A DNA stretch of 64,000 bases from NCBI RefSeq assembly GCF_012273895.1, contig NC_052125.1, positions 1,798,001 to 1,862,000 of the forward strand. The letters run 5' to 3'. The notes beneath the pieces were generated by a model, which saw only the letters and a list, made by a program, of their open reading frames with translations, did no database searches and was not told where the DNA came from. The translations under genes were made by a program, and so were the position numbers. Shown one piece after another: positions 57,301-64,000 of the stretch (the stretch's first letter is position 1; each line of letters opens with the position of its first letter). The stretch comes from Zerene cesonia. Taxonomy: Eukaryota > Arthropoda > Insecta > Lepidoptera > Pieridae.

Positions 57301-60300
57301 GCACCAAATCATACATAAATAAATTCTATAAATAAACTCTATAGAATCACAACAGGCGGTCTTATCGCTAAAGTAGCGATCTCTTCCAGACAACCTGGTG
57401 GACAAAGAGACGACATCGTATGAAACAAACTCCCTTTCTCTGTCCCTATGTCCCTATGTATGCTTAAATCTCTAAAACAACGCAACGGATTATGCTGGGG
57501 TTTTTTTTTTAGTAGATAGACTGATTCGAGAGGAAGGAATGTTTATTTACAATAACATCTATTAAACTACTTTGAATTTTACGCGTGCGAAGCCGCGGGC
57601 GAAAGCTAGTAGCAGTATTATAAAAGGCAAAAGTAGCTCTGTGTGTCTAATCATCACGCCTAAACCAATGATGAGCCGATTTGGATGAAATTTTGTACAG
57701 ATATAGTTTTGACACCTTGACAATTTTGTTTTCATAAATACCCCCATGGTATTAATCGAACACTGTGCGCGAAAAACCCCGGAATGTCTATGTGTTCATT
57801 TTACTGCGCGGGCGAAGCCGCGTGCGGAGAGCTAGTAGTCAATAAAACTTATAGTTTAAAGTTGCTTTTGTTAAGTTAATTTCTGTTTTATATCTTGTAA
57901 GTGTGCAATAAGGAATAAATAAGTAAGTATTAGGTAGTAATAGGTACTAAAGTAATTAGGTTTGAATTCGTTTCTTTTTCGGTTATTTGTTGTTTGATTA
58001 ATAAGTAGGTTTTCAAGGAGACAAATACAAAACCCTACCTTATGTTTATATTGCGGCAACGGCACAGGCACCCCCCACTTCAAGTCCCTCGTAACGGCCC
58101 GGGGGCGAAGCCCCTCGCGTAGCCAGGACCTCGTCACCGCCCTGGCCGGGGCGGACCACCCCGCTTCGGCGGAGGACACCCAACTACGTATTGAGGGCTC
58201 CAACTAGATGATAATCAGGAAGAGAAATAATAAATTGAAAAATTTCGTGATATTATCATCGTACGAAACGTTACAAGGTTAGTAACAAACATTGAATTAA
58301 TCACTACGTAGTATAAAGCGAACGCCAATCGCCCACGTCTGTGTGTACGTATGCTTAGATCTTTAAAACTGCACAACGGATTCTGATGGGCTTCTTTTAA
58401 TAGACAGAGTGATTCAATAGGGAAGTTTATATGTATAATAACATCAATTACTCCACTCCAAGTTAGTCACTAAATAAAATATTTAAATTTTATACAGCTC
58501 AAACTGAACACCTGTAAATTTTCCTTTTTCTTTTCAAATAGACACCAAACAAATTAAATTGTCACTCCTTAAAAGCAACAAATTTACTGCCCAGCCCTTT
58601 ATTTCGCGTTTTAAGGGTTGTGCGTGTGTGTGCGGGTGTGTGCATGTGTGTGTGTGCGTGTGTGTGTGTGTGTGCGTGTCTCACCTGCCCCAGCTCGATG
58701 AACAGCTGCTCGCTGGGCCGCAGCGCGGGCGCGTGCGCGCACACCTTGCACTTGGGCTGGATGAGGTCGGGCGCGTTGATGAGCTTCCCGCACTTGTCGC
58801 ACTGGTCGCCGCGCGCGCCCGCGTACAGGCAGCCCGCGTGCGGGCAGGTGCCCTCCACGAATCTGGATACAGTTCTCATATATCAGACGCTCGTCCCGGC
58901 TCCGCTCGGATGTCGAAATAGCAGTTTTATCCCAAGGGAGCATTTAATAAAAGTATCCCATCACCCACGTCAGCTCATACCCCGTCTGTATACCAAATTT
59001 CAACAACATCCGTTCGGTAGTTTCGGCGTGATTGACGGACACAAAAATTTAACCCAAAAACTTTCATGTATTAGAGTGATAGATCTGGAAAATATAGTGA
59101 TTCTAACGCCTTACAAAATTCTTATAAATTATGGAAGTCTATATATATTAGAGGAGGGGCATTCAAATTAAAACAATATATAATCTATATTAAAAATTAT
59201 TGCTGCATGCTGGTGGGGAGTCCTATTTGCCACTATTTTAAATTACTTGATTCTGATTAGTTATTTTAACAATTTTTTTCCTGTTCATCATCACATTACT
59301 TGTATTTTATTTATTCATAATATTTATATGTCTTAAAGATCGTTGCAAACCAAACATACTTTCATTTCAATTTCAAATATCTCTTAACACATGTATAGTA
59401 TACATACCTATCAGCCAGGAACCTCTCGCATTTCTCACAGAACAGCTGCTCAACCGACTGTGTGCTTATGAAACCGTTGTCTAGCAGCTTCATGAATTGC
59501 TTTTGTACTATCCTGTGAAGAGGCTCTCTCATTATTATTTTATCCTTATGACAATATCGAAGTAAATCGGTGCAATTTGTTAGATAACCGCGGTTCGCCC
59601 CGGCTTCACCCGTGACGCGTTTTTATGAAAGAAAGAAAGAAAGGAGAAAGAGACATTTATTCTAAGAACCAGGCTTGTGTTTTAACAAAATCGTTAGCCA
59701 AATCGGCTGATCACTTTTCGATTTCAACACTTGGTAATTTTTTATTTACATGGATAAAACAACTCTAATGAATAGAAAATAAATGCTTGCGATTTTTTCA
59801 AAATAAAACAAACGTTGGAAAACCAATCAATAAGTCCACTATGGAGGCTCACTATTCCTATCCTACTAATATTATAAATGCGAAAGTTTGTAAGGGTGTG
59901 TGTGTGTTTGTTGCTCTCTGACGCAAAAACTACTGAACCGATTGCAATGACATTTGGTACGTAGACAGCTGGACAAATAGGAATAAAATATGAGCAACTT
60001 TTTATCCCGACATTCCTACGGGATACGGACTAACGCGGATGAAACCGCGGGGCGCAGCCTAGTTATCTATAATGTGAAAACAATGTTTCACTTTCACCGT
60101 GGTTCCATAAAACCAAGCAATCCTTTTTGTTCAGTTGCCCGCTATGACATAATAAAAAAAAACTGGTTCCAACTAACTCGGTCTGCTCCTGCGTGCTCGT
60201 CCGGCCGAAGTAATCGAACCCAATGTCGAACCAGCGGTACACGCTGTTGTGGATCTCGTAGTATTTGTCGCAGATCTGTCGCGGCGTCAGACCCTCTTCT

Positions 60301-63300
60301 ATGGCCTGGATTAAAAAAAAAAAAAAATTTTTTTTTTTTTCACAAAACAACTAAAACGCCTTCGAGCGGTCAGAATTACATTAAATTTAAATCGGACGAA
60401 ATATTAAAATAATTTTCAAAATCGATTCGAGTGAGAGACTGTTGTGGTGCGTCAGATATTTCTATTGCCTGAATATGCACATGCACATTAAAAAAAAATG
60501 CAAATAAAAATTTATATAAATAAAACTTAAATCACAGCTAGATCAAATTCAACCAATGTACAAGCTTAAAAAAAATAAATAAAAATCGGTACACCGAAAA
60601 AAAAGTTAAAAAGTAACAAAAAAAAGCAGTTGAATTGAGAAACTACTCCCTTTTTGAATTCGGTTAAAATAGAGAGCGCTAACAAGGCGGGATTCAAACC
60701 CACGTCATGTACCGTAACGTAGCAATATTTTATTTTCTTTAAAAAAATCACATATAAAGCATTTGAATGGTAAAAAAAGAAAAAAAAAAAACAAATAGTC
60801 GTCTAATGTATTTTTATAATACCAAGGTGCTTTAATTTACGATCAATTGTCTTTATTAATCTACATGCATCTTTCGATTTTGTAATTGTTTTTTCAATAA
60901 TAACACCGCAATTCTTTAATTACGCATTAAATTAAAACCAACACAAATCAATTTCACAGAACAGAAACGCGGGCTTATCGCAATGAGCTTTATACACCAG
61001 ACAATCATACTAGAAAGAATAAATTACATATAAATATAATAATATAGGATGCTCACTTTGGTCTCAGTCGCCGTGCCGTATTCGTCCGTGCCGCTTATAT
61101 ACAGGGTGTTGTAATCGCATAAACGGCAATACCTACCAAAATAAATACATTATATTAATATAATCTAGTTTATGAGACATTCATAAATATACTATAGACT
61201 TTTTAATCGTTAATATTCGGTTTCTTAACATTCACGATGTGAAGGTAGTTTCAGATTTTTTTTTCTTTATACAAACTCTTAAGAAGGCAGTTTATAGAAA
61301 CTTTTCTTTAGGAGCTACATTTTTATTTAACATTGTTTATTTAACTGAATAAAGAAAAAAAAACGATTTTAAGTGAAGAATATAAATGAAAAACATTTAG
61401 GTAATGAAAAATTGTGAATATAAGGAAAAAAATGGATTAATAGGCAATATGAATTATTTAATATATACCTAGTCTTGCCATAAATATTGTAATAAAGAAA
61501 AAAGAAAATTGTTAACTGCAAATAACATTTATTANNNNNNNNNNNNNNNNNNNNNNNNNNNNNNNNNNNNNNNNNNNNNNNNNNNNNNNNNNNNNNNNNN
61601 NNNNNNNNNNNNNNNNNNNNNNNNNNNNNNNNNNNNNNNNNNNNNNNNNNNNNNNNNNNNNNNNNNNNNNNNNNNNNNNNNNNNNNNNNNNNNNNNNNNN
61701 NNNNNNNNNNNNNNNNNNNNNNNNNNNNNNNNNNNNNNNNNNNNNNNNNNNNNNNNNNNNNNNNNNNNNNNNNNNNNNNNNNNNNNNNNNNNNNNNNNNN
61801 NNNNNNNNNNNNNNNNNNNNNNNNNNNNNNNNNNNNNNNNNNNNNNNNNNNNNNNNNNNNNNNNNNNNNNNNNNNNNNNNNNNNNNNNNNNNNNNNNNNN
61901 NNNNNNNNNNNNNNNNNNNNNNNNNNNNNNNNNNNNNNNNNNNNNNNNNNNNNNNNNNNNNNNNNNNNNNNNNNNNNNNNNNNNNNNNNNNNNNNNNNNN
62001 NNNNNNNNNNNNNNNNNNNNNNNNNNNNNNNNNNNNNNNNNNNNNNNNNNNNNNNNNNNNNNNNNNNNNNNNNNNNNNNNNNNNNNNNNNNNNNNNNNNN
62101 NNNNNNNNNNNNNNNNNNNNNNNNNNNNNNNNNNNNNNNNNNNNNNNNNNNNNNNNNNNNNNNNNNNNNNNNNNNNNNNNNNNNNNNNNNNNNNNNNNNN
62201 NNNNNNNNNNNNNNNNNNNNNNNNNNNNNNNNNNNNNNNNNNNNNNNNNNNNNNNNNNNNNNNNNNNNNNNNNNNNNNNNNNNNNNNNNNNNNNNNNNNN
62301 NNNNNNNNNNNNNNNNNNNNNNNNNNNNNNNNNNNNNNNNNNNNNNNNNNNNNNNNNNNNNNNNNNNNNNNNNNNNNNNNNNNNNNNNNNNNNNNNNNNN
62401 NNNNNNNNNNNNNNNNNNNNNNNNNNNNNNNNNNNNNNNNNNNNNNNNNNNNNNNNNNNNNNNNNNNNNNNNNNNNNNNNNNNNNNNNNNNNNNNNNNNN
62501 NNNNNNNNNNNNNNNNNNNNNNNNNNNNNNNNNNAGATTCGAAATTCAAATGTAATATTTTTTTATAATTAAGTGTAACAGTATTTATGGCCAGACTAAG
62601 TATATCTACGATTTCCACAAAAAAAATCAATATTAATAAATCTGCTAAAAAAAAAAACATTAATTTCTTTTCGTATTTAAACTAGCTGTTCGCCCCGACT
62701 TCGCCTTATCTATTTATCTAGCCTATGTCATTCGATAAAGTTGCAGCTTTCTAATTGTGAAACCAATTCTCAAATCGGTCTAGTGGTTTTTACGTGAAAA
62801 CGTTACAAACATATCACAATAAACAAGACGCTCGTCCCGGCTCCGCCCGGATATCGAGGTTCCTGTTTTATCCCAAGGGAGCATTTAATCACCCAAAGGT
62901 GATAGGATACTTTTTATCACAGTCAGCTCATATCCTGTCCGTATACAAAATTTGATAAAAATCCGTTCAGTAGTTACAGCGTGATTGACGGACTAACATC
63001 CAAACAAACAAACAAACACACACAACACTTTCACATTTATAATATAAGTGTGAAGTGTGATATAAGTGTAATAGAAAGTATATGAATTATATAACATTTA
63101 TAAAAAAAAAATACAATGAAATTTTACCTAGCGAAGATATCAGCTGATAGAACACATCCTATAATATTACCCAAATGTGGTATATTATTTACATATGGCA
63201 ATGCTGATGTTATTAAAATATTTTTACGACCTTTCACTGGTAACCTGAAACGATATAAAATTAATATAGTTTATGTATCAATCAAATTCTTTTAAATCTT

Positions 63301-63841
63301 TTTAACCGCTCACTTAAAAAGAGGGGTATTATAAGTTTGATGTGTTTGTTTGTATATCTATGGCATCATAGATCCCGAACAGATGAAGCGTTTCAATTTA
63401 GTTTTTCTTGTATTGAATGTGTCTTATGTGCTTACGTAGTTAGACGATATTTGCTGAAAATCGGTTGAGCCGTTTATTAGCATCAGACGTTGTCTAGTTG
63501 ATGAGGGGATCTGACCAGCTGCCTTATTTTCATAACTCCATCAAAATTGATATCAAATGAAAGGGCTACAGAAGTGAACTACTATATTAAATTTCAAATT
63601 CAAGATGGCCGACACTCAAAAATGGAGGGGGTCTCATAATATAATGTAATTATATTTCTACATGGCCGATACTCCAAAATGGGGGGGTCTNNNNNNNNNN
63701 CTTTTTACTTGATATATAACTTACACTATTTTCTCCTGTTTCAAGGGCGGCTGTAGGTTTCTCAAACCGTTTAACCAATTCTCTTGGGCCAACTCTATCT
63801 CCTCTTGTGTGACGCTAATTTGTACTGAATCATCGGGTGAG
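48232..63841 (-). CDS. MetRS: Cytosolic methionyl-tRNA synthetase, 19 exons, N-terminus beyond window
   Basis: Class I aminoacyl-tRNA synthetase charging initiator and elongator tRNA-Met in the cytosol. Nineteen exons on the minus strand join in phase to 791 residues plus stop. Visible order: end of the N-terminal region (1-39); catalytic Rossmann fold with the HIGH-type motif HLGN at 62-65 in ALPYVNNIPHLGNIIG; GTDEYGTATETK (about 92-103); zinc-binding connective peptide (Cys187, 192, 202, 205, 219, 222); VFYVWFDAPIGY (about 296); KMSKS-type motif FSKSR at 378-382; helical anticodon-binding domain (about 400-600); then three WHEP-TRS domains (about 628-670, 685-727, 744-791). Human cytosolic MetRS has one WHEP domain. 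The GST-like N-terminal domain would lie past 64000. A 1000-N gap, probably a mariner insertion, sits in an intron. The gene converges on the zinc-finger gene. Confidence 0.96.
48627..48803 (-). CDS. MetRS: MetRS exon 18 (end WHEP 2, start WHEP 3)
   Basis: Residues 696-754. GDKVRQLKASTKDKAVWQPE and VDKLLELKKKL end WHEP 2; VASLEKAIAEQ opens WHEP 3 after a Ser/Ala/Thr linker. Phase 0-0. Confidence 0.94.
49084..49254 (-). CDS. MetRS: MetRS exon 17 (end WHEP 1, start WHEP 2)
   Basis: Residues 639-695. GDKVRHLKASTKDKSVWQPE and VNRLLELKKQL complete WHEP 1; VASLEKAVAQQ opens WHEP 2. Phase 0-0. Paralogous to exon 18. Confidence 0.94.
49646..49723 (-). CDS. MetRS: MetRS exon 16 (start of WHEP 1)
   Basis: Residues 613-638: QNGEAAKTDAPKVSNVAELE, KAIAEQ. 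The last 11 residues are the first helix of WHEP domain 1. Phase 0 at both ends. Acceptor TTTCAG, donor GTGAGT. Confidence 0.9.
49805..50155. repeat. Family E repeats, head to head, in MetRS intron
   Basis: GGTGGGACGCCTGATGGTAA on the left; CCTTACCCTTAAAAGCGGGC and CCACCAGGTGAACCATCAGC on the right. Two ends facing each other. Confidence 0.7.
50239..50374 (-). CDS. MetRS: MetRS exon 15
   Basis: Residues 568-612: NPSVIQYLPVGHAVGKPEPL, FAKIAPELADTLRDRY, ending in RGTQTERAQ. This closes the anticodon-binding domain. The acceptor TGTACAG was chosen over an inner CAG because only it keeps phase with exon 14. Confidence 0.9.
50955..51055 (+). repeat. (CA/CGCA)n microsatellite beside MetRS exon 14
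   Basis: Mixed ACACAC and ACGCACGC repeats ending about 10 bp from the exon 14 donor. Confidence 0.95.
51067..51210 (-). CDS. MetRS: MetRS exon 14
   Basis: Residues 520-566, Ala/Cys/Leu-rich: starts ARAATAVCVCCQLCALLCAL, then APYAPRAAAALRAQL. Matches the family helix ending LAPYMP-like. Very GC-rich. The donor GTGAGT leads into a (CGTG/TG)n microsatellite. Confidence 0.93.
51359..51571 (+). repeat. Family K short repeat (TC...CTAGT)
   Basis: TCTACTATATAAAAATAAGT, CAGAACGCACGAGCCGATTT, GCCATCTGGTGGCGAAACGG, ending GCCGGGTTTGCTAGT. One copy here. Confidence 0.65.
51592..51895 (+). mobile_element. Family D SINE, near full length
   Basis: GCAGTGGTGGCTCAGTGGTG, B box GGTTCGAGACC, ATCACCACTGC, AGGAAACCGGCATGTCCAAG, GGGAACATATATGGGCTGAT and a GATGATGAT tail. 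Confidence 0.9.
51893..51950 (-). repeat. Truncated tRNA-like repeat
   Basis: T arm CGGGTTCGTATCCCGC, then CGTGATCAAATTTTTTC, as in the copy at 18285. It is fused to the tail of the SINE at 51592. Confidence 0.65.
52349..52598 (+). repeat. (GATGAT/GGTAAT)n tract beside MetRS exon 13
   Basis: About 250 bp of imperfect GAT repeats with GGTAATTATGGT interruptions. Ends 8 bp from the exon 13 donor. Preceded only by GGCTGATGAT, so it looks like an expanded SINE tail. Confidence 0.95.
52607..52739 (-). CDS. MetRS: MetRS exon 13
   Basis: Residues 476-518: YVREMERGRLREALRRALAV, ARLGNQHMQAAQPWRLLKGT, DED, completed by Lys519. GNQHMQ..PW is typical of the anticodon-binding domain. The donor GTTAGT precedes a 250-bp (ATC)n-rich tract. 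Confidence 0.94.
52915..53062. repeat. Family E repeat, diverged, in MetRS intron
   Basis: GGACCAGCTCGCACCAGGAA, GCCCATTCCTTCTTTTTAGA. Confidence 0.65.
53358..53380 (+). repeat. (TA)n microsatellite beside MetRS exon 12
   Basis: About 11 TA units ending 6 bp from the exon 12 donor. Confidence 0.9.
53387..53535 (-). CDS. MetRS: MetRS exon 12
   Basis: Residues 426-474: NSELLNNLGNFCHRSLSFCV, then LTSSDYELFALVNREVV. NSELLNNLGNF is diagnostic. The donor GTGAGT is followed within 6 bp by a (TA)n run on the minus strand. Confidence 0.95.
53801..53904 (+). repeat. Family A fragment in MetRS intron
   Basis: CTAGCTGTGACCCGCGGTTG to TCCAGCTATCTACGA; right half lost. Confidence 0.8.
53921..54110 (+). 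repeat. Family J repeat with (TA)n tail in MetRS intron
   Basis: CACCAATAGATGTCAGGAAA, ACCCCCTATATGCTAAATTT, CGGAGC-like GGAGCCGATTCCGAGATTCC, then ATATATATA. Confidence 0.75.
54391..54488 (-). CDS. MetRS: MetRS exon 11
   Basis: Residues 393-424: DTGIPSDVWRFYLASIRPET, SDSSFNWTELIT; splits Arg425. Start of the helical anticodon-binding domain. Acceptor TTACAG, donor GTGAGT. Confidence 0.96.
54580..54712. repeat. Family I repeat in MetRS intron
   Basis: TTTATTGTACATGACAAACG, GTGATCTCTACCAGGCAACC. Confidence 0.7.
55121..55191 (-). CDS. MetRS: MetRS exon 10 (KMSKS motif)
   Basis: Residues 370-392: YLNYEEGKFSKSRGVGVFGT, DAQ. FSKSR is the KMSKS-type loop that binds ATP. Acceptor TTACAG, donor GTGAGT. 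Confidence 0.97.
55354..55575 (+). repeat. Family A short repeat in MetRS intron
   Basis: Full length, with tail units TAGTAGGAT and GGAAGTAGGAT. Confidence 0.9.
55579..55737 (+). repeat. Family B short repeat, left-truncated
   Basis: Begins within TATGTTTGTATGCTTAGATC; ends GCGGGCAAAAGCTTGT. Abuts a family A repeat. Confidence 0.8.
56160..56277 (-). CDS. MetRS: MetRS exon 9
   Basis: Residues 330-368: VKLYQFMAKDNVPFHAIMFP, then ASAIGANDGTKLVDYIFAT; splits Glu369. A family-typical catalytic segment. Acceptor CCACAG, donor GTAAGT. Confidence 0.96.
56752..57098 (+). mobile_element. Family D SINE, near full length, tail at MetRS donor
   Basis: Full family order with a long GATGACGATGAT tail that ends 10 bp from the exon 8 donor. 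About 90% like the copy at 51592 by eye. Confidence 0.9.
57110..57211 (-). CDS. MetRS: MetRS exon 8
   Basis: Residues 296-329: VFYVWFDAPIGYTSITQCAT and WWKPDKEYD. Acceptor TATAG, donor GTAAGT, followed within about 10 bp by a (CAT/GTC) tract, the tail of a SINE. Confidence 0.96.
57275..57402. repeat. Family I repeat in MetRS intron
   Basis: AAAATACTTTATTGTGCACC, GCGATCTCTTCCAGACAACC. Confidence 0.75.
57411..57610 (+). repeat. Family B short repeat in MetRS intron
   Basis: CATCGTATGAAACAAACTCC to GCGGGCGAAAGCTAGT. Confidence 0.85.
58039..58203 (-). CDS. MetRS: MetRS exon 7
   Basis: Residues 241-295: starts LEPSIRSWVSSAEAGWSA, then TRSWLREGLRPRAVTRDLKW and GVPVPLPQYKHK, the conserved segment after the zinc insert. 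Acceptor TCTAG, donor GTAGGG. Confidence 0.95.
58301..58450 (+). repeat. Family B short repeat, right-truncated
   Basis: TCACTACGTAGTATAAAGCG to ATATGTATAATAACATCAAT. Confidence 0.8.
58617..58680 (+). repeat. (GT)n microsatellite beside MetRS exon 6
   Basis: GTGTGTGC-type repeat ending 4 bp from the exon 6 donor; on the minus strand GTGAGA is followed by CACGCACACA. Confidence 0.95.
58685..58862 (-). CDS. MetRS: MetRS exon 6 (zinc-binding insert)
   Basis: Residues 182-240. FVEGTCPHAGC, ARGDQCDKCGKLINA and CKVC carry the zinc ligands. The first pair is spaced CX4C, where CX2C is usual. Strongly GC-rich. The donor GTGAGA runs at once into a (CA)n tract on the minus strand. Confidence 0.95.
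58886..59082 (+). repeat. Family C short repeat in MetRS intron
   Basis: GACGCTCGTCCCGGCTCCGC to TTCATGTATTAGAGTGAT; starts 20 bp from the exon 6 acceptor. Confidence 0.85.
59408..59512 (-). CDS. MetRS: MetRS exon 5
   Basis: Residues 147-180: IVQKQFMKLLDNGFISTQSV, EQLFCEKCERFLAD. Leads into the connective peptide. Acceptor TCACAG, donor GTATGT. Splits Arg181. Confidence 0.95.
59855..60064 (-). repeat. Family A short repeat in MetRS intron
   Basis: TTCCTATCCTACTAATATTA to GGGCGCAGCCTAGT. Confidence 0.9.
60178..60305 (-). CDS. MetRS: MetRS exon 4
   Basis: Residues 104-145: AIEEGLTPRQICDKYYEIHN, then RWFDIGFDYFGRTSTQEQT. Acceptor ATCCAG, donor GTTAGT. Splits Glu146. Confidence 0.96.
61057..61132 (-). 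CDS. MetRS: MetRS exon 3
   Basis: Residues 79-103: YCRLCDYNTLYISGTDEYGT, ATETK. A catalytic-core segment, near identical across eukaryotic MetRS. Acceptor GGTAG, donor GTGAGC. Confidence 0.96.
61465..62613. mobile_element. Probable mariner-like element spanning a gap
   Basis: Left end TACCTAGTCTTGCCATAAAT and, inverted on the right, TACTTAGTCTGGCCATAAAT: imperfect inverted repeats flanked by TA. Size with the nominal gap (about 1.15 kb) fits mariner, usually about 1.3 kb. The inside is not sequenced, so a transposase is inferred, not seen. Confidence 0.65.
61535..62534. other. Assembly gap, 1000 N, in MetRS intron
   Basis: Exactly 1000 N. Inverted mariner-like ends lie on both sides, so the missing DNA is probably the inside of a mariner element. 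Confidence 1.
62828..63045 (+). repeat. Family C short repeat in MetRS intron
   Basis: GACGCTCGTCCCGGCTCCGC to TTTATAATATAAGTGTGA. Confidence 0.85.
63128..63244 (-). CDS. MetRS: MetRS exon 2 (HIGH motif)
   Basis: Residues 40-77: LPVKGRKNILITSALPYVNN, IPHLGNIIGCVLSADIFA. HLGN is the ATP-binding HIGH signature. Acceptor TTTCAG, donor GTAAAA. Confidence 0.97.
63691..63700. other. Assembly gap, 10 N
   Basis: Short gap 25 bp downstream (minus strand) of the MetRS exon 1 donor, next to a G-run in a diverged repeat. It does not touch coding sequence. Confidence 1.
63725..63841 (-). CDS. MetRS: MetRS exon 1 in window
   Basis: Residues 1-38 (starting SPDDSVQISVTQEE, ending PPLKQEKI) and part of Val39. 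This is the linker before the catalytic domain. Acceptor ATGCAG and donor GTAAGT, read on the minus strand. Confidence 0.88.
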
Positions 63842-63865
63842 CTGCATGATAAAAGAATAAATCTC

Positions 63866-64000
63866 ATTTATAAAATTCTCGTGTTACAATGTTAGTTAAC
63901 GAACTCCTCCGGAACGGCTGGACCGATTATTATGAAATTTTGTGTTCATATTGGATATCCATCAAATTGTCAGAACTGGACTAAAATCAATCGGGACTAC
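63866..64000 (-). repeat. Family L short repeat at window end
   Basis: ATAAAATTCTCGTGTTACAA, CCTCCGGAACGGCTGGACCG. Incomplete at the window edge. Confidence 0.75.

Overview
The window is nuclear DNA of an insect, almost certainly a moth or butterfly (Lepidoptera). The evidence is: AT-rich DNA with small spliced exons; a ZAD-type zinc-finger protein, a class expanded in insects; insect-like pyruvate dehydrogenase kinase and methionyl-tRNA synthetase proteins; and dense short repeats ending in TAGTAGGA tails, tRNA-derived SINEs with GATGAT tails and mariner ends, all common in moth genomes. I assigned gene products by recognising the translated exons; no database was searched.

Layout. Positions 1-22052 hold no protein exon I can support. 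They are a patchwork of short repeats, LINE 3' ends, SINEs and foldback elements, with a few candidate regulatory sites: a perfect four-unit heat-shock element next to a TATA box, a cluster of AACCGGTT sites and a CRE cluster. From 22053 to 34312 (+) lie eight exons of a mitochondrial pyruvate dehydrogenase kinase (376 residues to the stop); the N-terminal exon was not found. Its 3' flank, 34.3-37.8 kb, carries an unusual series of related short hairpins. Two copies of the start of a ZAD C2H2 zinc-finger gene follow. The first (38505) is cut by a 1000-N gap. The second (41659-44043, two exons, 575 residues) is complete. The copies share about 2.15 kb at about 99.5% identity and meet at the gap, so this is most likely an unmerged haplotype overlap in the assembly. 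From 63841 down to 48232 (-) lie 19 exons of cytosolic methionyl-tRNA synthetase (791 residues; the N-terminus is beyond the window), ending in three WHEP domains built from duplicated phase-0 exons.

The three genes are housekeeping or regulatory neighbours with no evident shared pathway. PDK tunes pyruvate entry into the TCA cycle, MetRS charges methionine tRNA, and the zinc-finger protein is a probable DNA-binding regulator. The zinc-finger gene and MetRS are convergent. All exon junctions given were checked for GT/AG and for phase agreement with the neighbouring exon.

Most interesting: the hairpin array behind PDK, tandem repeats that begin within a few bases of many 5' splice sites, one array whose repeat unit contains the PDK splice acceptor, the triple WHEP tail of MetRS, and the heat-shock element with TATA box at 13.87 kb.
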